A stretch of DNA of 64,000 bases from Dickeya fangzhongdai (GTDB taxonomy: Bacteria; Pseudomonadota; Gammaproteobacteria; Enterobacterales; Enterobacteriaceae): NCBI RefSeq assembly GCF_002812485.1, contig NZ_CP025003.1, forward strand, positions 1,116,001 through 1,180,000, written 5' to 3'. This document shows positions 1-9,915 of this stretch, in pieces (within the stretch, counting starts at the first letter, position 1; each line of letters starts with the position of its first letter). The notes under the pieces are model-generated. The model was not told the DNA's origin, made no database searches, and saw only the letters and a list, made by a program, of their open reading frames with translations. The translations under genes were made by a program, and so were the position numbers.

Positions 1-1199
<1,199 letters not shown>

Positions 1200-1360
1200 C
1201 ATAGAGGCGTCGTTATCCGGCTGGTAAAAATTTGACAGCGATTGCAGCACAGAGTGAATGTACTGTAAACCGGAACTTTCCGCCTCCGGCTACTTGCTAA
1301 ACAACCGTATCCTTGGATAATGCGCGTTTTCCCAACCCAATCAGACTTACAGAAAGCATT

Positions 1361-2080
1361 ATGATCAATAACGTCATCTCTCCGGAATTTGATGAAAACG
1401 GACGCCCGCTGCGCAGAATCCGCAGTTTCGTGCGCCGCCAGGGCCGCCTGACCAAAGGGCAGCAACAGGCGCTGGATGATTTTTGGCCGGTGATGGGCGT
1501 GGAGTATCAGAATGAGGCGCTGGATTTCGCCCGGCTATTCGGACGCGATGCGCCAGTGGTGCTGGAGATCGGTTTTGGGATGGGGGCGTCTCTGGTTACG
1601 ATGGCGCAGCAGCATCCGGAACAGAATTTTATCGGTATAGAAGTACACGTGCCCGGCGTAGGGGCTTGTCTGGGCGCGGCGCAGGAAGCGGGCGTCGACA
1701 ACCTGCGGGTGATGTGCCATGACGCGGTGGAAGTGCTGGAGCGCATGATCCCTGACGGTTCGCTTGCTATGGTGCAGCTGTTTTTCCCCGATCCGTGGCA
1801 CAAGGCTCGCCATAATAAACGCCGCATTGTGCAAGTGCCGTTTGCCGAGCTGGTGCGCAGCAAGCTGGCCGTCGGCGGCGTGTTTCATATGGCGACCGAC
1901 TGGGAACCTTATGCGCAACATATGCTCGAAGTGATGAGTTCGCTCGCAGGTTATCGCAACCTGTCGGACCATAATGATTATGTGCCGCGCCCAGCGTCGC
2001 GGCCATTGACCAAATTTGAGGCCCGCGGCCAGCGGCTGGGGCATGGTGTCTGGGATCTGATGTTTGAGAGGAATCAATAA
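1361..2080 (+). CDS. trmB: tRNA (guanine-N7-)-methyltransferase TrmB
   Basis: TrmB makes m7G46 in the variable loop of tRNA using S-adenosylmethionine. The 239-residue product has the family length. The ATG at 1361 gives the conserved N-terminus [19 protein letters not shown]. The Rossmann SAM-binding motif is [12 protein letters not shown], and the catalytic and tRNA-contact motif is [13 protein letters not shown]. It is divergent from mutY, and its stop overlaps the yggL start in TAATG, which implies translational coupling. Confidence 0.97.
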   Translation: MINNVISPEFDENGRPLRRIRSFVRRQGRLTKGQQQALDDFWPVMGVEYQNEALDFARLFGRDAPVVLEIGFGMGASLVTMAQQHPEQNFIGIEVHVPGVGACLGAAQEAGVDNLRVMCHDAVEVLERMIPDGSLAMVQLFFPDPWHKARHNKRRIVQVPFAELVRSKLAVGGVFHMATDWEPYAQHMLEVMSSLAGYRNLSDHNDYVPRPASRPLTKFEARGQRLGHGVWDLMFERNQ

Positions 2081-2424
2081 TGGCTAAGAATCGGAGTCGT
2101 CGTTTACGTAAAAAGCTGCACATCGATGAATTTCAGGAATTCGGCTTCTCGGTAAGCTGGCGTTTCCCGCAGGGGACCAGCGTAGAAGCGATCGACAGCT
2201 CGCTGGACCTGTTCGTCGATGAAGTGATCGAGCCGAATGGGCTGGCGTTTGAAGGCAGCGGTTATCTGCAGTGGGAAGGGCTGGTGTGCCAGCAAAAACT
2301 GGGTAATTGCACCGATGAACATCGTGAACTGGTACGCAAATGGCTGGACGCGAACCAGATGACGGACGTGACGGTCAGCGATCTGTTTGACATCTGGTGG
2401 GATCTGCCCGCCAACCTCGGTTAA
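2080..2424 (+). CDS. yggL: YggL family protein (DUF469), 50S-associated
   Basis: This small 114-residue protein starts [23 protein letters not shown], with a basic N-terminus typical of YggL. YggL is reported to associate with the large ribosomal subunit; its exact role is uncertain. The start codon overlaps the trmB stop by one base, so the two genes are translated together. It is slightly longer than the E. coli protein (about 108 residues). Confidence 0.9.
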   Translation: MAKNRSRRLRKKLHIDEFQEFGFSVSWRFPQGTSVEAIDSSLDLFVDEVIEPNGLAFEGSGYLQWEGLVCQQKLGNCTDEHRELVRKWLDANQMTDVTVSDLFDIWWDLPANLG

Positions 2425-2532
2425 ACCGCGCATTCTTCGTCATCACCGGCGGTTCAGCCGGTGATGATGGCTGTCGGTCTTGGCGGCCGGTCGTTTCGGC
2501 TGGCGTCGGGCGCTGTTTTTTCAGGAGTCTTT

Positions 2533-3252
2533 ATGTTGCGTAAAATGACCTTGGGTGCATTGATGTTACTAGCCTGGCAAGCGCAGGCGGCCTATCAGTG
2601 CAATGTTCAACCTCAGGACGACATCATCATCAGCCCGCAGAGTGTGAAAGTGGTCGGCGCCAGCGGCAATTTGCAGATTTCGCCGCAGGGCGACATGCTG
2701 AGCAACGGCAGCGCGCTGAATCTCGATGCCGGACAGCGTCAACAGGCCAAAGCGTACCAGTCTGAACTGCGTCAGCAACTGCCGTGGATTGACGAAGGCG
2801 CAAAGCAACATCTGGAGAAAGCTCGTCAGGCGCTGGACAAGGTGATTGTGCAACAGTTGGGCAGCGACAGTAATGTGCGCAACCGTCTCGGCACGCTGGA
2901 CGAACAGTTAAAGCAGCAGATGAACCGGATTATCGAACACCGTAGCGATGGCCTGACCTTTCATCATCAGGCGATTAAGCAGGTTGAGCAGGACGGACGG
3001 CAGATTGTCGAACGCAGTCTGGGCGGCGTCTTGCAGGACAGCCTGAATGAAATGGGCGTCAAACAGATGGGCAGCGGTGGCGGCGGTAATCCGCTGCAGG
3101 CAATGATGGGTAATCTGGGCGGTCTGCAGAAAGCGATCCAGACCGAGTGGAACAATCAGGAAATGGATTTTCAGCGCTTCGGCCGCGATGTCTGCAATCG
3201 GGTGACCGCGCTGGAAAATCAACGCCAGACGTTATTGCAGTCGATTAAATAA
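2533..3252 (+). CDS. yggN: YggN, exported DUF2884 protein
   Basis: This is a 239-residue exported protein of unknown function. The signal peptide MLRKMTLGALMLLAWQAQA should be cleaved before AYQC. The rest is soluble and Gln-rich with the family blocks LPWIDEGAK, EQLKQQMNRIIE and FGRDVCNRV; the two Cys residues could form a periplasmic disulfide. The ATG at 2533 was chosen because it begins the signal peptide and has CAGGAG 6 nt upstream. It is the last gene of the block shared with E. coli before an AT-rich tract. Confidence 0.9.
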   Translation: MLRKMTLGALMLLAWQAQAAYQCNVQPQDDIIISPQSVKVVGASGNLQISPQGDMLSNGSALNLDAGQRQQAKAYQSELRQQLPWIDEGAKQHLEKARQALDKVIVQQLGSDSNVRNRLGTLDEQLKQQMNRIIEHRSDGLTFHHQAIKQVEQDGRQIVERSLGGVLQDSLNEMGVKQMGSGGGGNPLQAMMGNLGGLQKAIQTEWNNQEMDFQRFGRDVCNRVTALENQRQTLLQSIK

Positions 3253-3265
3253 CCCTTCTTTATAA

Positions 3266-3297
3266 AAGGGCAAATGCCGTTTTGCGCGTTTGCCCTT
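3266..3297 (+). terminator. Hairpin downstream of yggN
   Basis: AAGGGCAAA at 3266-3274 pairs with TTTGCCCTT at 3289-3297 around a 14-nt GC-rich loop, 14 nt after the yggN stop. There is no clean T-run after it, so termination may be imperfect. Confidence 0.5.
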
Positions 3298-3326
3298 GAT
3301 TGCCTGATTATTCAGATATGCTTTCC

Positions 3327-3530
3327 TTAATTCTTCCGAACTGTAGCATCCTGTCTGCATAACTGTATCCCGACAATACCGACAACGAATGGAAAATACT
3401 TTATCAGCCAGTTGGCAATGCTAATTACGCTTGTGGCGTTATCGTGTTGAGGAGTAAACGGAAATGGCAGGTATCGCTTATCGTGTGCCTCACCAAGGCG
3501 ACAATAGTGCTTTAGTGTGCCAGCCATCAT
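3327..3530 (-). CDS. Possible small membrane protein (67 aa), unrecognised
   Basis: This is a short reading frame in the AT-rich gap. Two adjacent ATGs at 3530 and 3527 are preceded by a good ribosome binding site (AAAGGA, about 5 nt spacing on the minus strand). The product has a polar N-terminus and one probable membrane segment, NWLIKYFPFVVGIVGIQL, at about residues 39-56. I do not recognise the family. The site and hydrophobic helix are the only positive signs, and the length could arise by chance. Confidence 0.3.
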   Translation of the reverse strand: MMAGTLKHYCRLGEAHDKRYLPFPFTPQHDNATSVISIANWLIKYFPFVVGIVGIQLCRQDATVRKN

Positions 3531-3801
3531 TTTTCCTTTCACCTGAATATGTATCTGGAATGATTAAGTTGTGGTTATATTCATGAGCGTTATGTATTAA
3601 CGAGGTGCGTTTGTTTATAAACAATGTTTCCTCTCTGTCCCTGAATGTTGCTTTGTTTTTCTATTTGTTTCCTGTGGATTGGGAATTTATTTAATTCATC
3701 AAAACGTAAATTAAAGGGCTTGTTTTGTTCATTTTTGTCGTGTAAAGATATCGTTAAGAAGCGCAGGTTTTCGTTATACATAAAGTCATGCACATAATCA
3801 T

Positions 3802-3885
3802 GGCATGTAGTACGGCATGCAGCACGACATGTGGTTTGGTTGTCGCGCGGCATAGCGCTACGGCGCAGAGTCCGGCATAGGACAA
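3802..3885. repeat. Degenerate 12-bp tandem repeat, about 7 units
   Basis: Successive 12-bp blocks read GGCATGTAGTAC, GGCATGCAGCAC, GACATGTGGTTT, GGTTGTCGCGCG, GCATAGCGCTAC, GGCGCAGAGTCC and GGCATAGGACAA. The first three are clearly related; the later ones share the GGCAT/GGC start. No function is known. Confidence 0.45.
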
Positions 3886-4078
3886 TGGCGTAAGAGATAA
3901 AAATAGTGTGTTGCTGAATCAATGGAATGTGTGAGTCTAACAAGGGATGATGGTCGATGATTGCAGGTTATTGCCAGATAAATGGTATTTTCATCAATAA
4001 GATGATGGCGTGTGTGCGTTTTTTCGTTCAACGAAGATCATCAATTTTATTTCTTTATTCAGTGTCGTTTTTTCGAAT

Positions 4079-4146
4079 GTATACCCTAAATAACTCAGGT
4101 ATGCAGGATGTCTTGCGCATCTGCAACTTGACGTGTGGCGAATATA
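4079..4146. repeat. Shortened ERIC-like palindrome
   Basis: The left end GTATACCCTAAATAACTC and the right part CTGCAACTTGACGTGTGGCG followed by AATATA resemble the two ends of ERIC elements, such as the full copy at 47291-47416, but the central 60 bp or so are missing. It lies about 120 bp before the autotransporter start, so it would be in or near its leader. Confidence 0.6.
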
Positions 4147-4264
4147 TCGGATAAAGCGATGCTTCCCGCACAGCAGATAAATGCACCCGTAATGCTTGAT
4201 TATCGGATCTCGCGATCCGTTTATTGAGATTTTATTATTCTTTAATATCGCCAGGATGTGTCAT

Positions 4265-7200
4265 ATGCGCATGACGTTTAATACGTTAGGGTTTTCTTAT
4301 GTCAGAAAATCAGTAGTTTTTCACCGTATAAAAACGGATTTTCATCACAGTGGGAACGCGCAAGATAAAAAGCGATTTAACAGGCGGTTGATCGCCGCGC
4401 TGCTGCTGGCCCAATTGACGGGCTCCGTATTACATCCGGCGCTGGCCGCTACCGCTGAGGATTTTCGGACCCGCGAATATATGTTTAACGGCGCGGCGCT
4501 GGATTCCATGCATGTCGCCGAAGCCTACGCGTTGGGATACAGCGGCGCCGGGGTAACGGTCGGGATTATTAACCGCGTCGGCGATCTGTCCAGTAATAAC
4601 GAATTCAATGGTAAGGTGGACGCCGGTTCGCACTGGATCAGCGACCCCAGCAGCGCCAGCCCGCACGGGTACTGGGTGGCCGGGGTCATTGGCGCGGCAA
4701 GGAATGGTTTCGGCATGCAGGGCGTGGCTTATAATTCGAACCTGCTAACGCTGGGAACGGATAACTCCGTCAATGATCTGTTTCAGGGCATGGTCGATAT
4801 GGGCAACCGCCCGGATGTGAAAATCATCAGCAACAGCTGGAACTTTCTGTTTTATCCCGACCAGATTTCCTCTTATTCCGCCGTCATGCAGGATTTTCTG
4901 TTAAATACGATGGTGCCGGTATATACCAGCGCGGCGGATGTGCTGGCCAGTCAGGGGCAGTTAATGGTGATGTCGGCCGGGAACGAAGGGCACCTGACGC
5001 CGGCGCTGTTTGCTGCGTTGCCTACGGTACTGGACAATAACGGCCTTCAGAACAGCATCGCCAACACCTGGATTAACGTCATAGCGTACGATCCGTCTCA
5101 GCCCACCAGCAGCGCGGCATTCATCGCCACCTTCAGCAACCTGGCGCAGGGCGCGACCGACTACAGCCTGCTGGCGCCGGGCGTGAACGTCATAACCTCC
5201 TCCACCAACAATACCTATGTTCGGATCAACGGCACCTCGTTTTCCTCACCCTATGTCGCCGGCGTCGGCGCACTGCTCAGCCAGGCGTTTCCCTACATGA
5301 GCGGCAAGCAGATTGCCGATGTGCTGCTGTCTACCGCGACGCCGCTGACCGGCAGTAATTTGCCGAAAGCGGTGGTGCTGGCCAACGAGCAGTATGATGA
5401 AAACCAGTCGCTGACCAGCTCCGCCGTTAAGGTCTACTCCACCCATACCGGCATTACGTTTACCGACGACGAACTGACCACGCTGATAAGCTCGCTGAAG
5501 ATTAACAGCACATATAGCGGCATGACGGACGACCAGGTTCGCGCCGCGATTCTGAGCGCCGCCGCCGACCAGAATATTACCGTGATGACGCAAAGCGACT
5601 ATCAGGCGCTGTTTGGTCAGGGGGTGGTTAATGCCTTCAAAGCGGTGCAAGGCCCCGGCTTGCTGAACGCCAAACGTTTGGTGAACAGCGATCTCAGCAG
5701 CGGCGCCTTTGGCGGGAACTTTGCTCTCTATTCGATTGATACCAAAGGCATCGACAGCACCTGGAGCAACGATATCGGTCAGGTGAAAAACACCGCCAGC
5801 GGCAGTGCGCTGTCCGGGTTGGACGTCGGCCTGCGCAAGCAGGGCGCCGGTACCTTGTATCTGACCGGCAATGATACTTTCGCCGGCCCGACCGTGGTGG
5901 AAGGCGGCAAGCTGATCGTGGGCAAGGTCGCTGGCGGCTCCGGCAGCCTGGCGGGAGACGCCTGGGTGCAATCCGGCGCGGTGCTGGGCGGGCACGGCGC
6001 CATCAACGGCTCGGTGGTAGTGCAGAATGGCGGTACGCTGTCGCCCGGCAATTCGGTCGGGACGCTGACGGTCGGCAATGTACGTTTTGATCCCGGTTCG
6101 ATTTATGAATTTGAGATTGATCAGCAGGGCAACGCCGACCAACTGGTGGTAACTAATAATGCCCAACTGGCGGGAACCGTGAAGCTGGTCGGGCGGACCA
6201 GCGGACATCTGGGCGATCGGTTCGCGCTGGTGCAGGCGGGAGGAACGCTAAGCGGCGCGTTCGACAAGCTGGAGTCGACTAACAACTCGCTGTTTTTGGC
6301 CGACGCGCTTACCTACAACCCGCAAAGCGCGTTCGTCAGCGTGGTGCGTAACAACGTCCGTTTCAGCGACGTGGCGCAAACCGCCAATCAGAAATCGGTC
6401 GCAAACGCCATTGACAACCAGTCGGGCACCGCGGTGCTGAACGCCATTGCCGACCAGCAGGATGCCGACAGCGCGCGGCGCGCCTTTGATAATCTGAACG
6501 GCGAGTTCTACGCCACGGCGCGCAATGCGCTGATTCGAAACAGCCGCTCGGTACGCGATATCCTGAACAGCACCATGAGCGGTGCGGGCAAAGGCGCCGA
6601 GCCCTGGGTGAGTAGCTGGGGGTATGACGGCCGTCAGGACGGCGACGGCGCGCAGGCGGGCATGAAATACAATGGCTATGGTCTGCTACTTGGCAACGGC
6701 GGGCATTGGGGGGAACAGGGGGCGCTGGGGTTTGCCGTTGGAGCGGAAAAAGGGCGGATCACCATGGACGATCGCGCGTCACGCGGTGATCTGGACGCCT
6801 GGCATGCCGGCGTTTACCTGTCCGGACGGGCGCTGGCGCTCGACCTGCGCTCCGGACTCAGCTACAGCTATCTCACCCTCGACAGCCAGCGCGGCATCAA
6901 CGTCTCCGGGCTGAGCGGCCAGGCGACGGGCGATTATCGCGCTAATCTGGTACAGGGATTTGTCGAAGCCAGCCATCGGTTTGATTTCTTTAATACCGTG
7001 AGCGTAGAGCCGTATGGCAACACCGCCTGGGTTTGGCTACAGAATCAGAGCGGGCAGGAGAGCGGAAACGGCGCGGCGCTGGCATTTGCGAAGGACACCA
7101 CCCGCGCGGCCTTTGCGACCGGCGGCCTGCGTCTGAAAGTACAGCCATTGTCACGCTTGCCGGTGTCACTGTATGGGGATATCGGTTATCAGCGCCGCTT

Positions 7201-7417
7201 AACCCGCGACGATAATCAGGTCCGGCTGCGCTTTGTTTCCGGCGGCGATACTTTTACTACCGAAGGTTTGCCGCTGGCGGACAATACCCGCTTGATGCGG
7301 GCGGGCGTCGCGGTGGACTTCTCCCGCAACATCCACCTGTCGCTGGGGTATCAGGGCGATCGCGCAACCCGGGTTAAAGACGACAGCGCGCAGGCCCTGT
7401 TCAGTATGGCGTTCTGA
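4265..7417 (+). CDS. Subtilisin-like (S8) autotransporter protein
   Basis: This is a type Va secreted protein of about 1050 residues. The N-terminus is a long signal region: a charged extension, then the hydrophobic stretch LIAALLLAQL and cleavage near HPALA. The S8 passenger follows: His134 in PHGYWVAG, oxyanion Asn240 in SAGNEG, and Ser325 in NGTSFSSPYVAG. The catalytic Asp expected in the first motif is Asn103 (TVGIINRVGD). A passenger-associated repeat (GAGTLYLTGN... GGKLIVG) and a beta-helix lead to a C-terminal barrel of about 270 residues ending in Phe. The start at ATG 4265 has AGGA 8 nt upstream; 4256 and a TTG at 4196 are alternatives. Host targets are unknown. It sits at a synteny junction after an AT-rich tract. 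Confidence 0.88.
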   Translation: MRMTFNTLGFSYVRKSVVFHRIKTDFHHSGNAQDKKRFNRRLIAALLLAQLTGSVLHPALAATAEDFRTREYMFNGAALDSMHVAEAYALGYSGAGVTVGIINRVGDLSSNNEFNGKVDAGSHWISDPSSASPHGYWVAGVIGAARNGFGMQGVAYNSNLLTLGTDNSVNDLFQGMVDMGNRPDVKIISNSWNFLFYPDQISSYSAVMQDFLLNTMVPVYTSAADVLASQGQLMVMSAGNEGHLTPALFAALPTVLDNNGLQNSIANTWINVIAYDPSQPTSSAAFIATFSNLAQGATDYSLLAPGVNVITSSTNNTYVRINGTSFSSPYVAGVGALLSQAFPYMSGKQIADVLLSTATPLTGSNLPKAVVLANEQYDENQSLTSSAVKVYSTHTGITFTDDELTTLISSLKINSTYSGMTDDQVRAAILSAAADQNITVMTQSDYQALFGQGVVNAFKAVQGPGLLNAKRLVNSDLSSGAFGGNFALYSIDTKGIDSTWSNDIGQVKNTASGSALSGLDVGLRKQGAGTLYLTGNDTFAGPTVVEGGKLIVGKVAGGSGSLAGDAWVQSGAVLGGHGAINGSVVVQNGGTLSPGNSVGTLTVGNVRFDPGSIYEFEIDQQGNADQLVVTNNAQLAGTVKLVGRTSGHLGDRFALVQAGGTLSGAFDKLESTNNSLFLADALTYNPQSAFVSVVRNNVRFSDVAQTANQKSVANAIDNQSGTAVLNAIADQQDADSARRAFDNLNGEFYATARNALIRNSRSVRDILNSTMSGAGKGAEPWVSSWGYDGRQDGDGAQAGMKYNGYGLLLGNGGHWGEQGALGFAVGAEKGRITMDDRASRGDLDAWHAGVYLSGRALALDLRSGLSYSYLTLDSQRGINVSGLSGQATGDYRANLVQGFVEASHRFDFFNTVSVEPYGNTAWVWLQNQSGQESGNGAALAFAKDTTRAAFATGGLRLKVQPLSRLPVSLYGDIGYQRRLTRDDNQVRLRFVSGGDTFTTEGLPLADNTRLMRAGVAVDFSRNIHLSLGYQGDRATRVKDDSAQALFSMAF

Positions 7418-7438
7418 CAGCATGGCGTTTTGAGGTAA

Positions 7439-7467
7439 AACGCGCCTTCCCGAAAGGAAGGCGCGTT
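7439..7467. terminator. Bidirectional terminator between the autotransporter and tas
   Basis: AACGCGCCTTCC (7439-7450) pairs perfectly with GGAAGGCGCGTT (7456-7467) around CGAAA. On the minus strand it is followed by TTTT, so it serves the convergent tas gene best and probably also the autotransporter. Confidence 0.8.
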
Positions 7468-7473
7468 GCGAGG

Positions 7474-8514
7474 TCAGGGCGCGGGAATGGTAAAGCAGCG
7501 GTGGATGGCTTCCAGTTCCGTCAGCACGTCTTCGCCGAGCGTCAGGTCAAGGCTGTCCAGGTTAATCTTTAATTGTTCCAGCGTGGTGGCGCCGAGCAGG
7601 GTGCTGGCGACAAACGGCTGCTGACGTACAAACGCCAGCGCCATCTGCGCCGGATCCAGACCGTGTTTTTGCGCCAGCGCCACGTATTCGGCGATGGCCT
7701 GCTGGGTATGGGGCGCCGAGTAGCGCACAAAGCGGCTAAACAGCGTATTGCGCGCGCCGGCCGGTTTAGCGCCGTTCAGGTATTTGCCCGTCAGTGTGCC
7801 AAACGCCAGCGGCGAGTAGGCCAGCAGTTCCACTCCTTCATGCTGGCTGATTTCCGCCAGCCCGACTTCGAAGCTGCGGTTCAGCAGGCTATAGGGATTC
7901 TGGATAGAGACAATGCGCGGCAGGTCGTGCTTTTCCGCCAGTTGCAGATAGCGCATCACGCCCCACGGGGTTTCGTTCGACACGCCGATATAACGAATTT
8001 TACCGGCGCGCACCTGCTCGTTCAGCGCTTCCAGCGTTTCCAGCAGCGTGACGGCCGGTTTTTCGCTGGTGTACTGATAGCTCAGTTTGCCGAAGCTGTT
8101 GGTCTGGCGCTGCGGCCAGTGCAACTGATACAGATCGATGTAGTCGGTGTTCAGACGCTTGAGGCTGTCTTCCAGCGCGGCGCGGATATTTTTGCGATCC
8201 AGCGCCTGCTGCGGACGCAGGCTGTTGTCGTTGCCGCGCACCGGTCCGGCGACTTTGCTGGCGATGATCAGTTTTTCGCGCCCGCCGCGGCTTTTCAGCC
8301 AGGAACCGATATAGCTTTCCGTCAGCCCCTGCGTTTGCGAACGTGGCGGAACCGGGTAGATTTCCGCGGTATCAATCAGATTAACGCCGGCGGCGACTGC
8401 GAGATCCAACTGGGCGTGGGCATCCGCTTCGCTATTCTGTTCGCCAAAGGTCATGGTGCCCAGACCCAGCGTACTGACTTCCAAACTGCTGTGGGGAATA
8501 CGGTGATAGAGCAT
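7474..8514 (-). CDS. tas: NADP(H)-dependent aldo-keto reductase Tas
   Basis: This 346-residue TIM-barrel oxidoreductase has exactly the E. coli Tas length. The start at 8514 gives MLYHRIPHSSLEVSTLGLGTM, with AAGGA upstream. Family features are the conserved Asp and Tyr of LIDTAEIYP, the catalytic Lys in IIASKV, HWPQR and the NADPH-binding end SIQNPYSLLNRSF. Tas was found as a suppressor of tyrosine auxotrophy; its physiological substrate is unclear. It is convergent with the autotransporter and starts the second conserved block. Confidence 0.93.
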   Translation of the reverse strand: MLYHRIPHSSLEVSTLGLGTMTFGEQNSEADAHAQLDLAVAAGVNLIDTAEIYPVPPRSQTQGLTESYIGSWLKSRGGREKLIIASKVAGPVRGNDNSLRPQQALDRKNIRAALEDSLKRLNTDYIDLYQLHWPQRQTNSFGKLSYQYTSEKPAVTLLETLEALNEQVRAGKIRYIGVSNETPWGVMRYLQLAEKHDLPRIVSIQNPYSLLNRSFEVGLAEISQHEGVELLAYSPLAFGTLTGKYLNGAKPAGARNTLFSRFVRYSAPHTQQAIAEYVALAQKHGLDPAQMALAFVRQQPFVASTLLGATTLEQLKINLDSLDLTLGEDVLTELEAIHRCFTIPAP

Positions 8515-8677
8515 TGCAGTGTCCTTTTTATTCTTCTGAGTAACGCGGGTGCGACGGCACCGCATTTTCGACTATAACCAAGCCGTGACGAGGGGGGAAG
8601 ACTCTTTGTGCGGGAAGGCCGGGCATTAATGCGGGGAAAAACGGTTTTCCCCCACACGGGGAAGGCGATGGGGATGG

Positions 8678-8710
8678 CGGGGCCAAACAGAATCTCTGAA
8701 TCTGGCCCGG
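8678..8710 (-). terminator. Weak hairpin downstream of ygdR
   Basis: GGGCCA and TGGCCC enclose a 17-nt loop a short distance beyond the ygdR stop on the minus strand. No T-run follows, so this is a weak call. Confidence 0.35.
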
Positions 8711-8728
8711 CTGATGCGAATAACCGCT

Positions 8729-8947
8729 CTAGCGTTCAATCACCTGGGAAATGTTGTCGTTGTTGATCTGGTGTTTTACGCCTTCTTCATCAGTATAACT
8801 GAGCAGACCTGTAGCCGGATCCAGCGTCGGTTTTCCCTTGGTCAGCAGCATCTGACCGTCTTTGGTGGCGATAACATAGTGGCTGGCGCAGCCGGAAAGC
8901 AGGACGACAAAAGTCAGGGCAACGGCGGTTTTTATCCGAAATCGCAT
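8729..8947 (-). CDS. ygdR: YgdR family lipoprotein (DUF903)
   Basis: This 72-residue lipoprotein has a signal peptide ending in lipobox LLSGC, with lipidated Cys at residue 20, followed by the small SH3-like DUF903 domain ([20 protein letters not shown]). It should be modified by Lgt, encoded nearby at 14357. Function is unknown. A paralogue, YgdI, lies at 30926; E. coli also carries both. It lies between ygdQ and tas, all on the minus strand. Confidence 0.9.
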   Translation of the reverse strand: MRFRIKTAVALTFVVLLSGCASHYVIATKDGQMLLTKGKPTLDPATGLLSYTDEEGVKHQINNDNISQVIER

Positions 8948-9064
8948 GCTGAATTTACCTGTTATTTAGCAAAAAAACTGAACGTCTTTTCAGTCTAGCA
9001 AAGCGTTGTCCGGGCGAGGTTAGGATTTATGGCAAAAAAATTAAAAAGATACGTAAGGATGGGG

Positions 9065-9092
9065 CGGGAAACGGCGCGCTGGCCGTTTCCCG
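9065..9092 (-). terminator. Hairpin downstream of ygdQ
   Basis: GGGAAACGGC (9066-9075) and GCCGTTTCCC (9082-9091) form a 10-bp stem with a 6-nt loop just beyond the ygdQ stop. No T-run follows. Confidence 0.5.
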
Positions 9093-9100
9093 CAGGGGAA

Positions 9101-9817
9101 TTACCGGTTTTTGACGGATTTCTTGCCGCGCATCAGGTTCAGCGCCTCTACCGACATGGAGAAGAACATGGCGAAGTAGATGTAGCCTTTCGGCACATGG
9201 ATATCGACGCTTTCCAGAATCAGCGTAAAGCCCACCAGAATCAGGAATGACAACGCCAGCATTTTCACCGACGGGTGGCGATCGACAAACTCGCCGATGG
9301 TGCGGGCGGAGAACATCATCACGCCGACGGCAATCACCACGGCGGCCATCATAATGAACAGATGGTCGGACAGACCTACGGCGGTAATTACCGAATCCAG
9401 GCTGAAGATGATGTCCAGCAGCATAATCTGCACGATAGCGCCAAAAAAGGAATGCACCTGCGAGGTATGGTCTTCCGCGCCGCCTTCAATGGTTTCGTGG
9501 ATCTCCTTGCTGGATTTCCAGATCAGGAACAGGCCGCCGAGGAACAGAATCAGGTCGCGGGCGGAAACCTCCTGCCCGAACACGCTAAACAGCGGATTGG
9601 TGAGTCTGATAACCCAGGCGATGGACGCCAGCAGACCGAGGCGCATCAGCATCGCGCCCATCAGGCCGATACGGCGGGCTTTGTTCTGCTGATGTTTGGG
9701 AAGCTTGGCGACGACCAGCGACAAAAAGATGATGTTGTCGATGCCAAGTACGATTTCCAGTATGGTGAGTGTCCCCAGCGCCAGCCAGGCGTTGGGATCC
9801 GCGATCCAATCGAACAT
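9101..9817 (-). CDS. ygdQ: TerC-family inner-membrane protein YgdQ
   Basis: The 238-residue polytopic membrane protein has about seven hydrophobic segments. The first carries the TerC signature LEIVLGIDNIIFLS, with an acidic residue and Asn in the membrane that are thought to bind metal; a second copy is IIFSLDSVITAVGLS. TerC relatives export manganese or act in tellurite resistance; the YgdQ substrate is not established. The length matches E. coli (237). Confidence 0.9.
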   Translation of the reverse strand: MFDWIADPNAWLALGTLTILEIVLGIDNIIFLSLVVAKLPKHQQNKARRIGLMGAMLMRLGLLASIAWVIRLTNPLFSVFGQEVSARDLILFLGGLFLIWKSSKEIHETIEGGAEDHTSQVHSFFGAIVQIMLLDIIFSLDSVITAVGLSDHLFIMMAAVVIAVGVMMFSARTIGEFVDRHPSVKMLALSFLILVGFTLILESVDIHVPKGYIYFAMFFSMSVEALNLMRGKKSVKNR

Positions 9818-9915
9818 TATCTCAGTGCTTCCTTAAACGAAACGTAAATGACCATTATCTCTGGCCTGCCGGCGTGCAGGCAAGAGGATTTAGGCTGTGT
9901 CCCGCCCGGAGGGCA

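Larger units (their letters stand above)
3298..4264. other. AT-rich gap between yggN and the autotransporter
   Basis: About 970 bp with visibly lower GC than both flanks and no convincing long gene. It holds one possible 67-residue protein, a degenerate 12-bp repeat (3802-3885), a shortened ERIC-like palindrome (4079-4146), and a short inverted repeat CGGATCTCGCGATCCG at 4204-4219 just before the autotransporter ribosome binding site. The promoter of the autotransporter must lie here, but I could not assign one with confidence. The composition suggests acquisition or a silenced, H-NS-type regulatory tract (inference). Confidence 0.6.

Noticed and set aside
3590..3943. A 117-codon open frame on the minus strand in the AT-rich gap.
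   Set aside because: No ribosome binding site, Cys/Arg-rich repeats caused by the 12-bp DNA period, and no family likeness.
5246..6208. A 320-codon open frame opposite the autotransporter passenger.
   Set aside because: It is a shadow of repetitive Gly/Ala/Thr codons; no start site or domain.
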